Below are positions 33,122-41,252 of a stretch of DNA of 64,000 nucleotides, piece by piece (the stretch's first letter is position 1; each line of letters begins with the position of its first letter). Both the position numbers and the translations under genes were made by a program. The notes beneath the pieces are model-generated. The model was not told the DNA's origin. It did no database searches and saw only the letters and a list, made by a program, of their open reading frames with translations. The DNA comes from JBOFSQ01 sp051651625 (GTDB lineage: Bacteria; Planctomycetota; Planctomycetia; Pirellulales; Thermoguttaceae). Location: contig JBOFSQ010000021.1 in the NCBI GenBank assembly GCA_051651625.1, positions 19,253-83,252 of the forward strand. Direction: 5' to 3'.

Positions 33122-34183
33122 ATGAACGTCAAAATCTTTGCCAAAACTATTGAGACCGAGGCGGAGCGGCAAGTCCAAATGATGGCGGAATCGCCCATCG
33201 GACGCGACGCCAATATCCGCATAATGCCGGACGCACACGCAGGAATCGGATGCGTCATCGGAACGACGATGCGGATCGACGACAAAGTTTGTCCCAATCT
33301 TGTTGGTGTTGATATTGGTTGTGGTGTCAACTTGGTCAAGACGGATACCGATTTCTCCCGCCGTCTTGAAGAACTCGATGCGACAATTCGTAACAAGGTT
33401 CCATTCGGGAACCGTTCGCACGACCGCGTTCAAGAAGTCTTTGACTTCACACAGCTTCACTGCTGGGGAGATTTGGGACGTAAAACGCAAGACCTTGCGT
33501 GGCGTGCTGGTGGAACGCTCGGTGGCGGAAACCACTTCATCGAGGCATACGCGAATGGTTTTCTTGCGGTTCATTCGGGGAGTCGCAACATCGGGTATCG
33601 CGTAGCAGAACACTACCAGCGACTAGCCGAAAAAGAGTGCGACTATTCGACACGCGAACTCCGTTACCTGACCGGCGAGCGGATGCAGAGCTATCTCCAC
33701 GACGCCTCGGTGATGCAGGCATTTGCAGAACGAAATCGTGAAACGATGCTCCGTGCCATCTGTCGCAAGATGGGTGCAAGCGTGACAGAGACAATCGTCT
33801 CAACACACAATTACATCGACGTCGAACAAATGATTCTGCGGAAAGGTGCAATCAGTGCAAAGTTGGGCGAGCGACTTGTGATACCGCTCAACATGCGTGA
33901 TGGTCTGCTTATCGCGGTGGGGAAAGGAAACGCCGACTGGAACTTCTCCGCCCCGCACGGTGCTGGACGACTCTACTCGCGGACTAAAGCCAAAAACTCC
34001 TTCACGCTAACACAGTATCGTGATTCGATGGCGGGGATTTTTTCGTCGTGCATTAACCGTGACACAATAGACGAGGCTCCCTTTGTCTACAAGGACTGGC
34101 AAGAAATAAGCGAGTGCATCGAGCCAACCGTTTCGATTGAAACACGTCTCGTTCCGATATTCAACTTCAAGGCGAGTGAGTGA
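33122..34183 (+). CDS. rtcB: RtcB-family RNA ligase
   Basis: A 353-residue member of the RtcB family, GTP/Mn-dependent enzymes that join RNA 2',3'-cyclic phosphate and 5'-OH ends. Metal and GTP motifs seen: MPDAHAGIGCVIGTTM, LVGVDIGCGVNLV (Asp/Cys ligands), GTLGGGNHFIE (Asn/His), HSGSRNIG and PHGAGRLYSR, where the His is the guanylylated residue. It is shorter than the E. coli enzyme (about 408), lying in the compact RtcB branch. ATG 33122 is taken; the 66-residue longer frame translates palindromic repeats. No RtcA or Archease gene is near. Confidence 0.93.
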   Translation: MNVKIFAKTIETEAERQVQMMAESPIGRDANIRIMPDAHAGIGCVIGTTMRIDDKVCPNLVGVDIGCGVNLVKTDTDFSRRLEELDATIRNKVPFGNRSHDRVQEVFDFTQLHCWGDLGRKTQDLAWRAGGTLGGGNHFIEAYANGFLAVHSGSRNIGYRVAEHYQRLAEKECDYSTRELRYLTGERMQSYLHDASVMQAFAERNRETMLRAICRKMGASVTETIVSTHNYIDVEQMILRKGAISAKLGERLVIPLNMRDGLLIAVGKGNADWNFSAPHGAGRLYSRTKAKNSFTLTQYRDSMAGIFSSCINRDTIDEAPFVYKDWQEISECIEPTVSIETRLVPIFNFKASE

Positions 34184-34630
34184 GACATGTTCTGGTTTCT
34201 GCCCGTCACTCGGCGCAAGTGTAAATCCATACTGACGGCGATTCGTGTACGCGATGAGTCTCGAAGTTTAGCCGTGACGCAGTACCTGTCAATTTTCGCA
34301 ACTGTACATGGTTTTTGGAGAGCCTCACACAAAGGCACAAAGAAAAACTTTAACGCGAAAATCGCGGAAGGGCGGAAAGACACGGAATTCAGAACTTCCG
34401 CGTCTTCCGTTTTTCCGCGTGTTCCGTGTTCTCTCCTCTTCGCGCCTTTGTGTGAGAAAAAAGAACCGCCATTAAAGTATGCGGTCATGCGAAGCAAGAA
34501 CGATCACAAAAATTGACAGACACATAACGAAATGTCACACCGAAAACTCCCGTTGACACAGCTTCACTATTTTGCTACGCTTCCTGCGGGTGTATTCTAG
34601 TAAGACTCATTCGTTGTGGAGGCGTATCTG
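34184..34630. repeat. Gene-free region with repeat copy 2 of the CACAAAGGCACGAAG family
   Basis: No gene. From about 34318 to 34525 lies the reverse complement of the 6647-6836 repeat (shared GGCGGTTCTTTTT, GCTTCGCATGACC and CTGTCAATTTTTGTG on the minus strand). Its outer arms, CCTCACACAAAGGCACAAAG and its inverse, form a long hairpin. The remaining about 100 bp before 34631 should carry the promoter for the next gene. Confidence 0.8.
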
Positions 34631-35401
34631 ATGATTTCTTGGGAAGTGATCTCCCCGTATCTTGCGCCAGCCGGACTGGCGATATTAGTCCTTACGTTTG
34701 TCATTCGTCTACGCAAACAGTATCGTCACGAGGCGGTGCGGCAGCGTCAGCGGCAAGTCGATGCGGCCCGCGACGTACCGAGTAATGCGTTGAGCAGTAA
34801 TGGCGGACGCGGCGTTCCACGTCAACCATCGCGATTACTGAAGCCAGATACGCCGTTTTCTGGACAAGACACAACTCACAATCTTGTCCGGTGGGAACTC
34901 GAAATCGACGCACTCGGACGCCAAACCATCGGGCAGATCAATTCAAAGATGGTTGCACTTCAAACGTTACTTCTTGAGGCCGAACGTCTCACCAATCGCG
35001 TTGAACTGGTCTTGGAGCGACTCGAACAGAGCGGCGATTTGCTCGCCAAGATGACATCGCCACCGCGTACCGAAAAGGTGGTTGAACGTGCGATAGAACG
35101 TGATGTTACGAGCAATGAGAATATCGACGAACCCGCAAACCAAGAGAATCCGCCGCTATTGTCAGCAACGCTTGACCTTCCGCCGATGCCACGGCAGCTT
35201 ACGGAAACGCCGCTTTCGATTGATGCACTCTTCAGCGAACACACACCGCGCACACGCAGCGTTGGCACGCAAGATCGATCAAGTGAACGCCAGCGCGATG
35301 CCTCGCTCTTGTTCGACTACGGTTACACGCCACGCGAAATCGCCTCGCGTCTTAACGCCTCTGTCGGTGAAGTTGAATCGTTTCTCAAAGCTACTGGGTG
35401 A
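34631..35401 (+). CDS. Membrane-anchored coiled-coil protein with helix-turn-helix-like end
   Basis: A 256-residue protein. It has one N-terminal hydrophobic helix (SPYLAPAGLAILVLTFVI, about 8-25), a basic stretch, then a coiled-coil (about 85-150, rich in Leu, Glu and Arg heptads), a disordered Pro/Glu/Ser region, and a C-terminal YGYTPREIASRLNASVGEVE segment. That last part has the spacing of a small helix-turn-helix. GGAGG lies 8 bases before ATG 34631. The family was not recognised. Function unknown; it could tether DNA or a partner to the membrane. Confidence 0.7.
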   Translation: MISWEVISPYLAPAGLAILVLTFVIRLRKQYRHEAVRQRQRQVDAARDVPSNALSSNGGRGVPRQPSRLLKPDTPFSGQDTTHNLVRWELEIDALGRQTIGQINSKMVALQTLLLEAERLTNRVELVLERLEQSGDLLAKMTSPPRTEKVVERAIERDVTSNENIDEPANQENPPLLSATLDLPPMPRQLTETPLSIDALFSEHTPRTRSVGTQDRSSERQRDASLLFDYGYTPREIASRLNASVGEVESFLKATG

Positions 35402-35412
35402 CAACACCAAAC

Positions 35413-35520
35413 GTAGTTCAGGTTCGGCATAGCCGAACCCTCCAGTTGGCATACGCCGCAGACGTGGAGGGTTCGGCTATGCCGAACCGCAATGCGGGTG
35501 CGAGTTTCCGAACAGGTCTA
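35413..35520 (-). repeat. TAGACC repeat, copy 6
   Basis: Minus orientation: starts with TAG (the stop codon of the hydrolase gene), continues ACCTGTTCGGAAAC, GCACCCGCATTGCGG, the nested palindrome and a CCGAACCTGAACTAC end next to the stop of the plus-strand gene at 35401. Confidence 0.9.
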
Positions 35521-36498
35521 TTTGTGTTGCCAGATGTCGGCGCGGTCTATGACGCCGCGCACCGCGTCACTCTGTAACCACTCACGGGCCGATGCGTCGT
35601 GCTTGAGATATGCGTCCCAAAACGCTGTTGTGATCGCCAAGATTGTGCGATGATGCTGCGGGTTTCGCTTGAACTGCTCCCCCGGCAGCCGCGACTCAGT
35701 GAAGACGGAGTGTTCGGCCTCGTTGAGAACGAGTTCATATTTGTCGCCGCGAGAAATCGCGTCGTAGACGCGGCGTCGCTGCTCTGGCGTCGTGGACGTA
35801 ATCGGTGAGGCGTCGTGTGTACCGGTCATCAGAAGCCAAGGAGTTGCAATCGCTGCGAAGGCACGTTCCGGCGACGCTGCGGGCGGTACATTCGGACTCA
35901 TCACAACCGCCGCCTTGATGCGCGACGCAACGTCGAGCTGTTTCCCCATGATGGTGCGTTGCCCCGATACGGCCTGTGTCGTCTGCGCGCCGAACGAGTG
36001 CCCTGACATGCCAACATTTTCGAGATCGAGGTTGAATTTTTTGGCGAGCCATTCGGGGTAGTCCTTGTTCCAGTTTGCAAGTTGGTCGAGAACTGTTGTC
36101 ACGTCACCGATTCGCGCGATGGCGTTTGTTGCCGACGCGGCTTGTCGCATTGCTTCAAGCCGCTGGCGTTGCGGGAACGATTTCCAGACGCCATCGTCGC
36201 TCCCCGGATGTTGGATGAAGACGACGAAATATCCTCGCGCAGCCCAGTGTTTTCCGAGAAACGCTGACCCTTCGCGCGTCCCGCCGAGTCCGTGACTGAA
36301 GAAAATCACCGGACGACTTTCTTCGCTGTCGAGCAGCGTGTAAATCCGTACCGGAATCGTTCGGTCGCGCCGCGCGTCTCGAAATTCGTGATCAACAACG
36401 ACGACATCACCAATCTTCGGGACATCGAGCGGGTCATAAACCGAGGCATCCGGCGAGAGCGTAGTTGCCAAAAGGAGTGCGGTAGTTAGTAGCGACAT
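35518..36498 (-). CDS. Secreted alpha/beta hydrolase (PAF-acetylhydrolase/dienelactone type)
   Basis: A 326-residue serine hydrolase with a signal peptide (MSLLTTALLLATTLSPDAS). The oxyanion region is PVIFFSHGLGGTREGSAFLG, the nucleophile elbow GMSGHSFGAQTT (Ser about 168), the acid probably in MTGTHDASPI, and the base His in LNEAEHSVF. It matches bacterial PAF-acetylhydrolase-like esterases. The substrate is unknown. The stop codon TAG is provided by a TAGACC repeat. The start is ATG 36498. The divergent neighbour is the AT-rich gene pair at 36654. Confidence 0.85.
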   Translation of the reverse strand: MSLLTTALLLATTLSPDASVYDPLDVPKIGDVVVVDHEFRDARRDRTIPVRIYTLLDSEESRPVIFFSHGLGGTREGSAFLGKHWAARGYFVVFIQHPGSDDGVWKSFPQRQRLEAMRQAASATNAIARIGDVTTVLDQLANWNKDYPEWLAKKFNLDLENVGMSGHSFGAQTTQAVSGQRTIMGKQLDVASRIKAAVVMSPNVPPAASPERAFAAIATPWLLMTGTHDASPITSTTPEQRRRVYDAISRGDKYELVLNEAEHSVFTESRLPGEQFKRNPQHHRTILAITTAFWDAYLKHDASAREWLQSDAVRGVIDRADIWQHK

Positions 36499-36653
36499 AG
36501 TTCCTCACTGGATTTTTCCCCCCTTGCGGTAATACGTCATGTTCAGTATTATTGTGAAGGGTGTGGTTTTACGCATTTTAGGGGAAATGGATTTGAAGTC
36601 AAGCAGGAAACGTGATTGGCCAGTGACGGAACGAAAAATGGACAACGTGCAAC

Positions 36654-37295
36654 ATGAAACTTTATCATGCGTCAACTCTGGAAATAAAAAAACCGCAATG
36701 GGATTTTGCGCGTGACGACGAAAGTAATCTGTCCGATTTTGGCGTGGGGTTTTATTTGGGAACCGATGCAGAGCAGCCTATTAAATTGCTGTGCAGTGTT
36801 GAAAATGTAGTGTTGAATGCGTATGATCTGAATGAAACTGGCTTGAAGATACTTAAGCAGGATTTAGATGTTGAATGGTTACTCACGGTGGCGTTTCACC
36901 GAAGAAACTTTGCAAAGAAAACAGACATCCATGCATTGCGCGATGCGTACCGAGCAAAAATTGCCGACCAAGACGTAGTTTGTGGCCCCATTGCCAATGA
37001 CCGAATGTTTTCTACCATACAACTCTTCATTGATTCCATACTTACCGACACGGTTACGCTGGCGAGTATGAATGTTATGAACTACAGTCATCAGTATGTA
37101 TTGAAGTCAAACAAGGCTTGCAACAATCTTACGTTTTTGAAAAGCACACAAATCGAACGGAATGAGATTGAACGTTACCGAACTCTGGTTTTCAATGAAC
37201 GTTCGCAAATGGATGACAAACTGGAACAAATCCGCGAAGACTGTTCAGGAACGGGACGACTTTTTCGTCAAATAATCAAGGAAAGGCTGCAATGA
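36654..37295 (+). CDS. DUF3990-family protein (putative ADP-ribosyltransferase-type toxin)
   Basis: A 213-residue cytoplasmic protein of the DUF3990 type. The N-terminus MKLYHASTLEIKKPQ, with DFGVGFYLGTDAEQ about 25 residues further on, matches the first strand and the DFGxGFYxT motif of this ART-like fold; a WLLTVAFHRRNF segment and the Asp-Val-Val-Cys-Gly-Pro-Ile-Ala-Asn-Asp segment follow. DUF3990 genes usually sit with a small partner in toxin-antitoxin-like modules. It overlaps the next gene (ATGA). Base composition is AT-rich compared with all neighbours, which suggests transfer. The catalytic activity is inferred from the fold only. Confidence 0.8.
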   Translation: MKLYHASTLEIKKPQWDFARDDESNLSDFGVGFYLGTDAEQPIKLLCSVENVVLNAYDLNETGLKILKQDLDVEWLLTVAFHRRNFAKKTDIHALRDAYRAKIADQDVVCGPIANDRMFSTIQLFIDSILTDTVTLASMNVMNYSHQYVLKSNKACNNLTFLKSTQIERNEIERYRTLVFNERSQMDDKLEQIREDCSGTGRLFRQIIKERLQ

Positions 37296-37717
37296 ATAAG
37301 CCCCCTATCGAAAAAGAATTAACACAATTTGAACTTGCGGTTTGCGACAATCAGGGCGTTTTGTTCCAAGAATGCCAGTGGGACTTCAATGTTGATGCCC
37401 ACGACTTCATTCAAAAGTTTATGTTCAGTGATATTGCAAAAAACATGGACAACGAAATTTCCACTTTTCACAACACGGGAATTGTACAAATTGGCAACGC
37501 ACTCAAGTCGCAAACAGAAATTGCGTCTTGCCTCACTCCTATACAAAATGCCGACCTCTTGTATTGGATTGGTTATCTATATCGGTATTGGAACATGTGG
37601 CTAAAACAGTCCAGTGCCAGCATTTACCAAAAAGCCGACTTTGATCGCATGAGTACGGTGTATCCGCAATTCCACACACTCGCCCCCGAACAAGCAATTA
37701 TGCGACTGGTGCGCTGA
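37292..37717 (+). CDS. Partner of the DUF3990 protein (putative antitoxin)
   Basis: A 141-residue alpha-helical protein whose ATG overlaps the stop of the DUF3990 gene. The segment QNADLLYWIGYLYRYWNMWL, with its aromatic residues, and the HTLAPEQAIMRLV end resemble small partner proteins (DUF3791-like) that accompany DUF3990, but the identity is weak. The AT-rich composition is the same as that of the upstream gene. Its last base is one base before a full-length TAGACC repeat. An antitoxin or binding role is inferred from gene arrangement only. Confidence 0.65.
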   Translation: MNKPPIEKELTQFELAVCDNQGVLFQECQWDFNVDAHDFIQKFMFSDIAKNMDNEISTFHNTGIVQIGNALKSQTEIASCLTPIQNADLLYWIGYLYRYWNMWLKQSSASIYQKADFDRMSTVYPQFHTLAPEQAIMRLVR

Positions 37718-37718
37718 G

Positions 37719-37863
37719 TAGACCTGTTCGGAAACTTGCACCCGCACAGCGGTTCGGCATAGCCGAACCCTCCAAACGCCTGCGGCGTTGATAACTGGAG
37801 GGTTCGGCTATGCCGAACCAGAACCACCAAATCACGCCAACATTATGTTTCCGAACAGGTCTA
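37719..37863 (+). repeat. TAGACC repeat, copy 7 (full length)
   Basis: 145 bp with both ends intact: TAGACCTGTTCGGAAAC at the left and TTTCCGAACAGGTCTA at the right. It lies one base after the stop of the DUF3990 partner and ends 8 bases before the TTG used as the scpB start. Together with 31917-32061 it defines the full element length. Confidence 0.95.
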
Positions 37864-37870
37864 ATATAAA

Positions 37871-38428
37871 TTGAATTTGAACGTTTCACACACCGCATCG
37901 TCGCCGCTTGCACCGGAATTGTTGCGGCTTGAGGCGATATTGTTTCTTACCCGCGAACCGCTGCCGCCGCGACGTTTGGCGGTGTTAGCGGAGCTTGCCG
38001 AGGGGACGCGCGTGCGCCCACTCGTTGCGCAGCTCAACCGATTTTACGACTCGGTTCAGCGTGCGTTCGTCGTGGTAGAAGTGGCGGGCGGATTCCAACT
38101 GCGAACGCGGCCACAGTTCGCACCGTGGCTTTTCAGATTGCAAGAAGTTCCGATAGAAGTACGTCTCACACCGTCATCGCTCGAAACGTTAACGATGATC
38201 GCATACAAACAACCGGTGCCGCGCGCGACGCTTGAATCAATTCGCGGTGCAGCGTGCGGCGACAACCTCCGCGAACTACTCGACCAAGACCTGATAACAA
38301 TCGCCGGACGAAGCGACGACCTCGGACGACCATTTCTCTACGCAACAACAAAACGTTTCCTACAAGTCTTCGGCCTCAAGTCGCTTGCCGAACTTCCACC
38401 AACTTCACCACGCGAGGTCTCCGAATGA
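37871..38428 (+). CDS. scpB: Segregation and condensation protein B
   Basis: A 185-residue kleisin-associated protein of the SMC-ScpAB chromosome condensation complex. Two winged-helix domains are recognisable: ELLRLEAILFLTREPLPPRR and later LTPSSLETLTMIAYKQPVPR with IRGAACGDNLRELLDQDLIT. No ATG is available; TTG 37871 is the first possible start, with the AGG of the TAGACC repeat 10-12 bases upstream. The repeat may have displaced the original leader. The stop overlaps the exbB-like start (ATGA). No scpA or smc gene lies in the window. Confidence 0.88.
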   Translation: MNLNVSHTASSPLAPELLRLEAILFLTREPLPPRRLAVLAELAEGTRVRPLVAQLNRFYDSVQRAFVVVEVAGGFQLRTRPQFAPWLFRLQEVPIEVRLTPSSLETLTMIAYKQPVPRATLESIRGAACGDNLRELLDQDLITIAGRSDDLGRPFLYATTKRFLQVFGLKSLAELPPTSPREVSE

Positions 38429-39228
38429 TTTTTTTCGTGCGTACCAGTTTGCTCTGCGGTCTACTCTGTGGTCTGCTGTTTTGCTGTACGTTTGCCAGTG
38501 GCGACGACGCGACCGTGTCAGCACCGATGCCCGCTCCGGTGCCGGTTTCTGCGGCGGATGCGACGGTTCCACAAGAAGAATCGCTCCCGCTGGTGACGGT
38601 CGTTCGCAGTGGTGGTGTGATTGGGTTTGTGATTTGTTTGTTGTCGCTGGCGGTCGTTGCGCTGACGATAGAACACTTTCTCACGATCCGCGCCGCGACA
38701 ATCGTGCCGACGCAACTTGCACGCGACGTGCACGATTTGTTAGCGGTCGGAAACATTCCGCAAGCGCGGCAGCGATGTAAAGACGAGACGAGTGTTCTCG
38801 GCCAGATGTTGTCGGCTGGATTGAGTGAGTACGAACTCGGTTGGCGCGACGTTGAGCGTGGCGTTGAAGAGTCTGCCGCCGAGCACGCCGCGAGACTTTA
38901 TCGCAAGGTTGAATATCTGAACGTCATCGGCAACATCGCACCGATGCTCGGACTGCTCGGTACTGTTGTTGGTATGATCATCGCGTTTCGTCACCTCGCC
39001 GATGCGGGCGGTTACTCGCGCGGCGCGGAACTCGCCGAGGGGATTTACCTCGCTCTGGTGACGACAGTTGAAGGCCTCATCGTGGCGATTCCGTCGCTTG
39101 CGTTTTACGCGATTCTCTGCAACCGCATCGCCTACCTGATGGCCGAAGCAACGTACATCGCCGACCAAACTCTCGCACCGCTCAAGCGTGCGTTCGTGCT
39201 GGGGAACGCAAAAAATCCAAAGATATAG
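38425..39228 (+). CDS. MotA/TolQ/ExbB-family proton channel protein
   Basis: A 267-residue ExbB/TolQ-like inner-membrane protein that couples proton flow to periplasmic work. A signal-like first segment (SLLCGLLCGLLFCCTFASG) is followed by a Pro/Ala-rich stretch, TM1 (VIGFVICLLSLAVVALTIEHF), a long cytoplasmic loop, and TM2-TM3 with the family signature NVIGNIAPMLGLLGTVVGMI and LALVTTVEGLIVAIPSLAFY. GAGG lies 7 bases upstream of the ATG, which overlaps the scpB stop. The usual ExbD/TolR partner is missing; a glycosyltransferase gene follows instead. Confidence 0.88.
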   Translation: MIFFVRTSLLCGLLCGLLFCCTFASGDDATVSAPMPAPVPVSAADATVPQEESLPLVTVVRSGGVIGFVICLLSLAVVALTIEHFLTIRAATIVPTQLARDVHDLLAVGNIPQARQRCKDETSVLGQMLSAGLSEYELGWRDVERGVEESAAEHAARLYRKVEYLNVIGNIAPMLGLLGTVVGMIIAFRHLADAGGYSRGAELAEGIYLALVTTVEGLIVAIPSLAFYAILCNRIAYLMAEATYIADQTLAPLKRAFVLGNAKNPKI

Positions 39229-39234
39229 GTGAAA

Positions 39235-40377
39235 ATGTCAGTCCCCCGCGTACTTCATTTGACCGCGTCGCCGTTTTACGGAGGTCCCGAACGCGGGATC
39301 ATATCGACGGTTGTGTCGGTCCCGAATGTCGAGCACCACGTTGCGACGTTTGCAGAACGTGGTGCAAGTCAGCCGTTTGTTAACGAGCTTGTGCAGCGCG
39401 GAATCGACGTGTCGGTCATTGAACACGAGATGCCGCACCTTCTCGCCGCGACGCGCGACCTCGTTCGACTGATGCAACGAATCAACGTCTCGCTACTTTT
39501 GGCGAACGGACACAAGGCTCGCTTCGTCGGTTATCTTGCGGCGAAGTGGCTTCGCATTCCGATAGTCGGTGTCTCGCGCGGCTGGACGTGGCAAGACTGG
39601 CGAACTTCGCTCTACGAACGGTTCGACCAGTGGATGCACCGCCGAATGGACGCCGTCGTCTGCGTCTCGCACGGACAGGCGGAGAAGGTGATGCGGTGCG
39701 GTGTTCGCCGCGACAGAGTTTTCGTCATTCAAAACACGGTTGACCAGCGTCGCTTTGCATCGCCCGACCCGCAAGCCCGTACACGTTTGGCCTCGCTTTT
39801 CGGCGACACCGCACCATCGTGGATCATCGGTGCTGCCGGAAGGCTCAGTCCCGAAAAGGGGTTCGACAACCTCATCGAAGCGGTTCGGCTCTGTCGCGCT
39901 GGCGGTGAAAACGTGGCGGGTGGAATCGACGTCGGCCTCGTCATTTTCGGTGACGGTTTTTTGCGAGATACGCTGTCGGAACAGATTCGTCGTCACGGTT
40001 TGGAGTCGCGTATTGTGCTTGCTGGTTTTTGTGACAAACTCGATTCGACACTTCACGCATTCGATCTTTTCGTTCAGTCGTCGCACACCGAAGGTATGCC
40101 GAATGTACTTTTGGAAGCGATGTCGGCGGGGGTTCCCGTAGTGGCAACGAATGTCGGCGGGACACCGGAAATCGTAACAGATGGCGAGACAGGGCGACTT
40201 GTCCCACCGGCAGACATTGCAGCATTAGCTAACGCAATCAGCACAATGCTTGGTGACGACGCTGCACTCCGCGAACGCATCGCCCACGCCGCACACCACC
40301 GAATAGCGACCGACTTCACCGTCGAAGCAATGGGCCGCCGCTACGGTGAACTCATTGAGCGATTTGTAGCCCCGTAA
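39235..40377 (+). CDS. Glycosyltransferase family 4 protein
   Basis: A 380-residue GT-B fold glycosyltransferase. The N-terminal domain starts with VLHLTASPFYGGPERGIIST. The C-terminal donor-binding domain has GAAGRLSPEKGFDNLIEAVR, then VQSSHTEGMPNVLLEAMSAG (the E-x7-E motif) and PVVATNVGGTPEIV. It transfers a sugar from a nucleotide donor, probably to a cell-surface glycan or lipid; the specificity is not visible. ATG 39235 is preferred to GTG 39229 because AGGTGA of the preceding gene's end lies close upstream. Six bases separate it from the exbB-like gene. Confidence 0.9.
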   Translation: MSVPRVLHLTASPFYGGPERGIISTVVSVPNVEHHVATFAERGASQPFVNELVQRGIDVSVIEHEMPHLLAATRDLVRLMQRINVSLLLANGHKARFVGYLAAKWLRIPIVGVSRGWTWQDWRTSLYERFDQWMHRRMDAVVCVSHGQAEKVMRCGVRRDRVFVIQNTVDQRRFASPDPQARTRLASLFGDTAPSWIIGAAGRLSPEKGFDNLIEAVRLCRAGGENVAGGIDVGLVIFGDGFLRDTLSEQIRRHGLESRIVLAGFCDKLDSTLHAFDLFVQSSHTEGMPNVLLEAMSAGVPVVATNVGGTPEIVTDGETGRLVPPADIAALANAISTMLGDDAALRERIAHAAHHRIATDFTVEAMGRRYGELIERFVAP

Positions 40378-40434
40378 CCTGTCGTAAGCATTCACGGAAT
40401 TTGGTCGCGTTGTCGCTTATGTGTTATGATTCAT

Positions 40435-40497
40435 GGCACTCGCTTACGCTTCGTGTTCTTGTTAACGCATTAAGAACACGAAGCGTAAGCGAGTGCC
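40435..40497. repeat. Long hairpin of the ACTCGCTTACGC family, second copy
   Basis: Arms of about 26 bases beginning GGCACTCGCTTACG and ending CGTAAGCGAGTGCC around GTTAACGCAT. It matches 1337-1403 and, like it, is followed by CACGAATNG and a GGATTCC hairpin. Confidence 0.88.
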
Positions 40498-40535
40498 CGA
40501 ATCGGAGCAGACGGAGCGTACACGAATGGGCGTCA

Positions 40536-40570
40536 GGATGGATTCCTGCCTACGCAGGAATGACGGATGG
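40536..40570. repeat. GGATTCC-type palindromic repeat
   Basis: Hairpin GGATTCCTGCC / GCAGGAATGACGG, forming the right half of the composite element starting at 40435, in the leader of ruvA. Confidence 0.85.
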
Positions 40571-40622
40571 CAAATTCAACCGTGAACGCTTACCATATTT
40601 TCACACCACAAGGAACTATTCT

Positions 40623-41240
40623 ATGATCACTCGAATCACTGGCAAACTTGTTGCGTTGCGTCTTGAGGCTGCGATAATTGCAGACGGGGCGTTTGAGTAC
40701 GAGGTGCTGATTCCGGAGTTTACGCGGCGGCAGTTGCAGACGTGCGTTGGTGAGGTAGTCTCGCTTCACACGATTCATTATCTCGAAGGTGGTGCGCAGG
40801 TCACGAAGGCGATTCCGCGTCTCATCGGATTTTTGACGGAAGTCGAGCGAGAGTTCTTCGACCTCTTTTGCAGCGTCGATGGAGTCGGGACGAAGAAGGC
40901 GTTGCGGGCGATGGTGCGTCCCGTCCGCGAAGTTGCAACGGCGATTGAAGAGAAAGACGAAAAGAGCCTCTCTAGTCTGCCGGGGATCGGGCCAGCGATG
41001 TCGGAACGGATCGTCGCCAAACTGCGGCGCAAGGTTTCAAAGTTTGCACTGCTCGTCGGGCGCGATGCGCTCCCCGATTCCGCTCCAATCGACGTCGTTG
41101 CCGAGACGTATCAGGTACTCATCTCCCTCGGCCACAGCGAGCTTGATGCACGCCATCGCATCGACAGCGTTCTCGCCACGAAGACGAAGTTCAAAGACTC
41201 GACCGAGTTGATTCAAGCGATCTACGCGACGACGCGGTGA
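40623..41240 (+). CDS. ruvA: Holliday junction branch migration protein RuvA
   Basis: A 205-residue DNA-binding subunit of the RuvAB branch-migration motor. Domain I begins MITRITGKLVALRLEAAIIA. The two helix-hairpin-helix motifs are seen as LFCSVDGVGTKKALRAMV and LSSLPGIGPAMSERIVAKLR. Domain III at the C-terminus has ETYQVLISLGHSELDARHRI. It is slightly divergent in domain I. AAGGA lies 8 bases upstream of the ATG; the longer frame crosses a repeat. Neither ruvB nor ruvC is adjacent. It converges with the gene at 41253. Confidence 0.93.
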   Translation: MITRITGKLVALRLEAAIIADGAFEYEVLIPEFTRRQLQTCVGEVVSLHTIHYLEGGAQVTKAIPRLIGFLTEVEREFFDLFCSVDGVGTKKALRAMVRPVREVATAIEEKDEKSLSSLPGIGPAMSERIVAKLRRKVSKFALLVGRDALPDSAPIDVVAETYQVLISLGHSELDARHRIDSVLATKTKFKDSTELIQAIYATTR

Positions 41241-41252
41241 GTTTGCCGAGTT

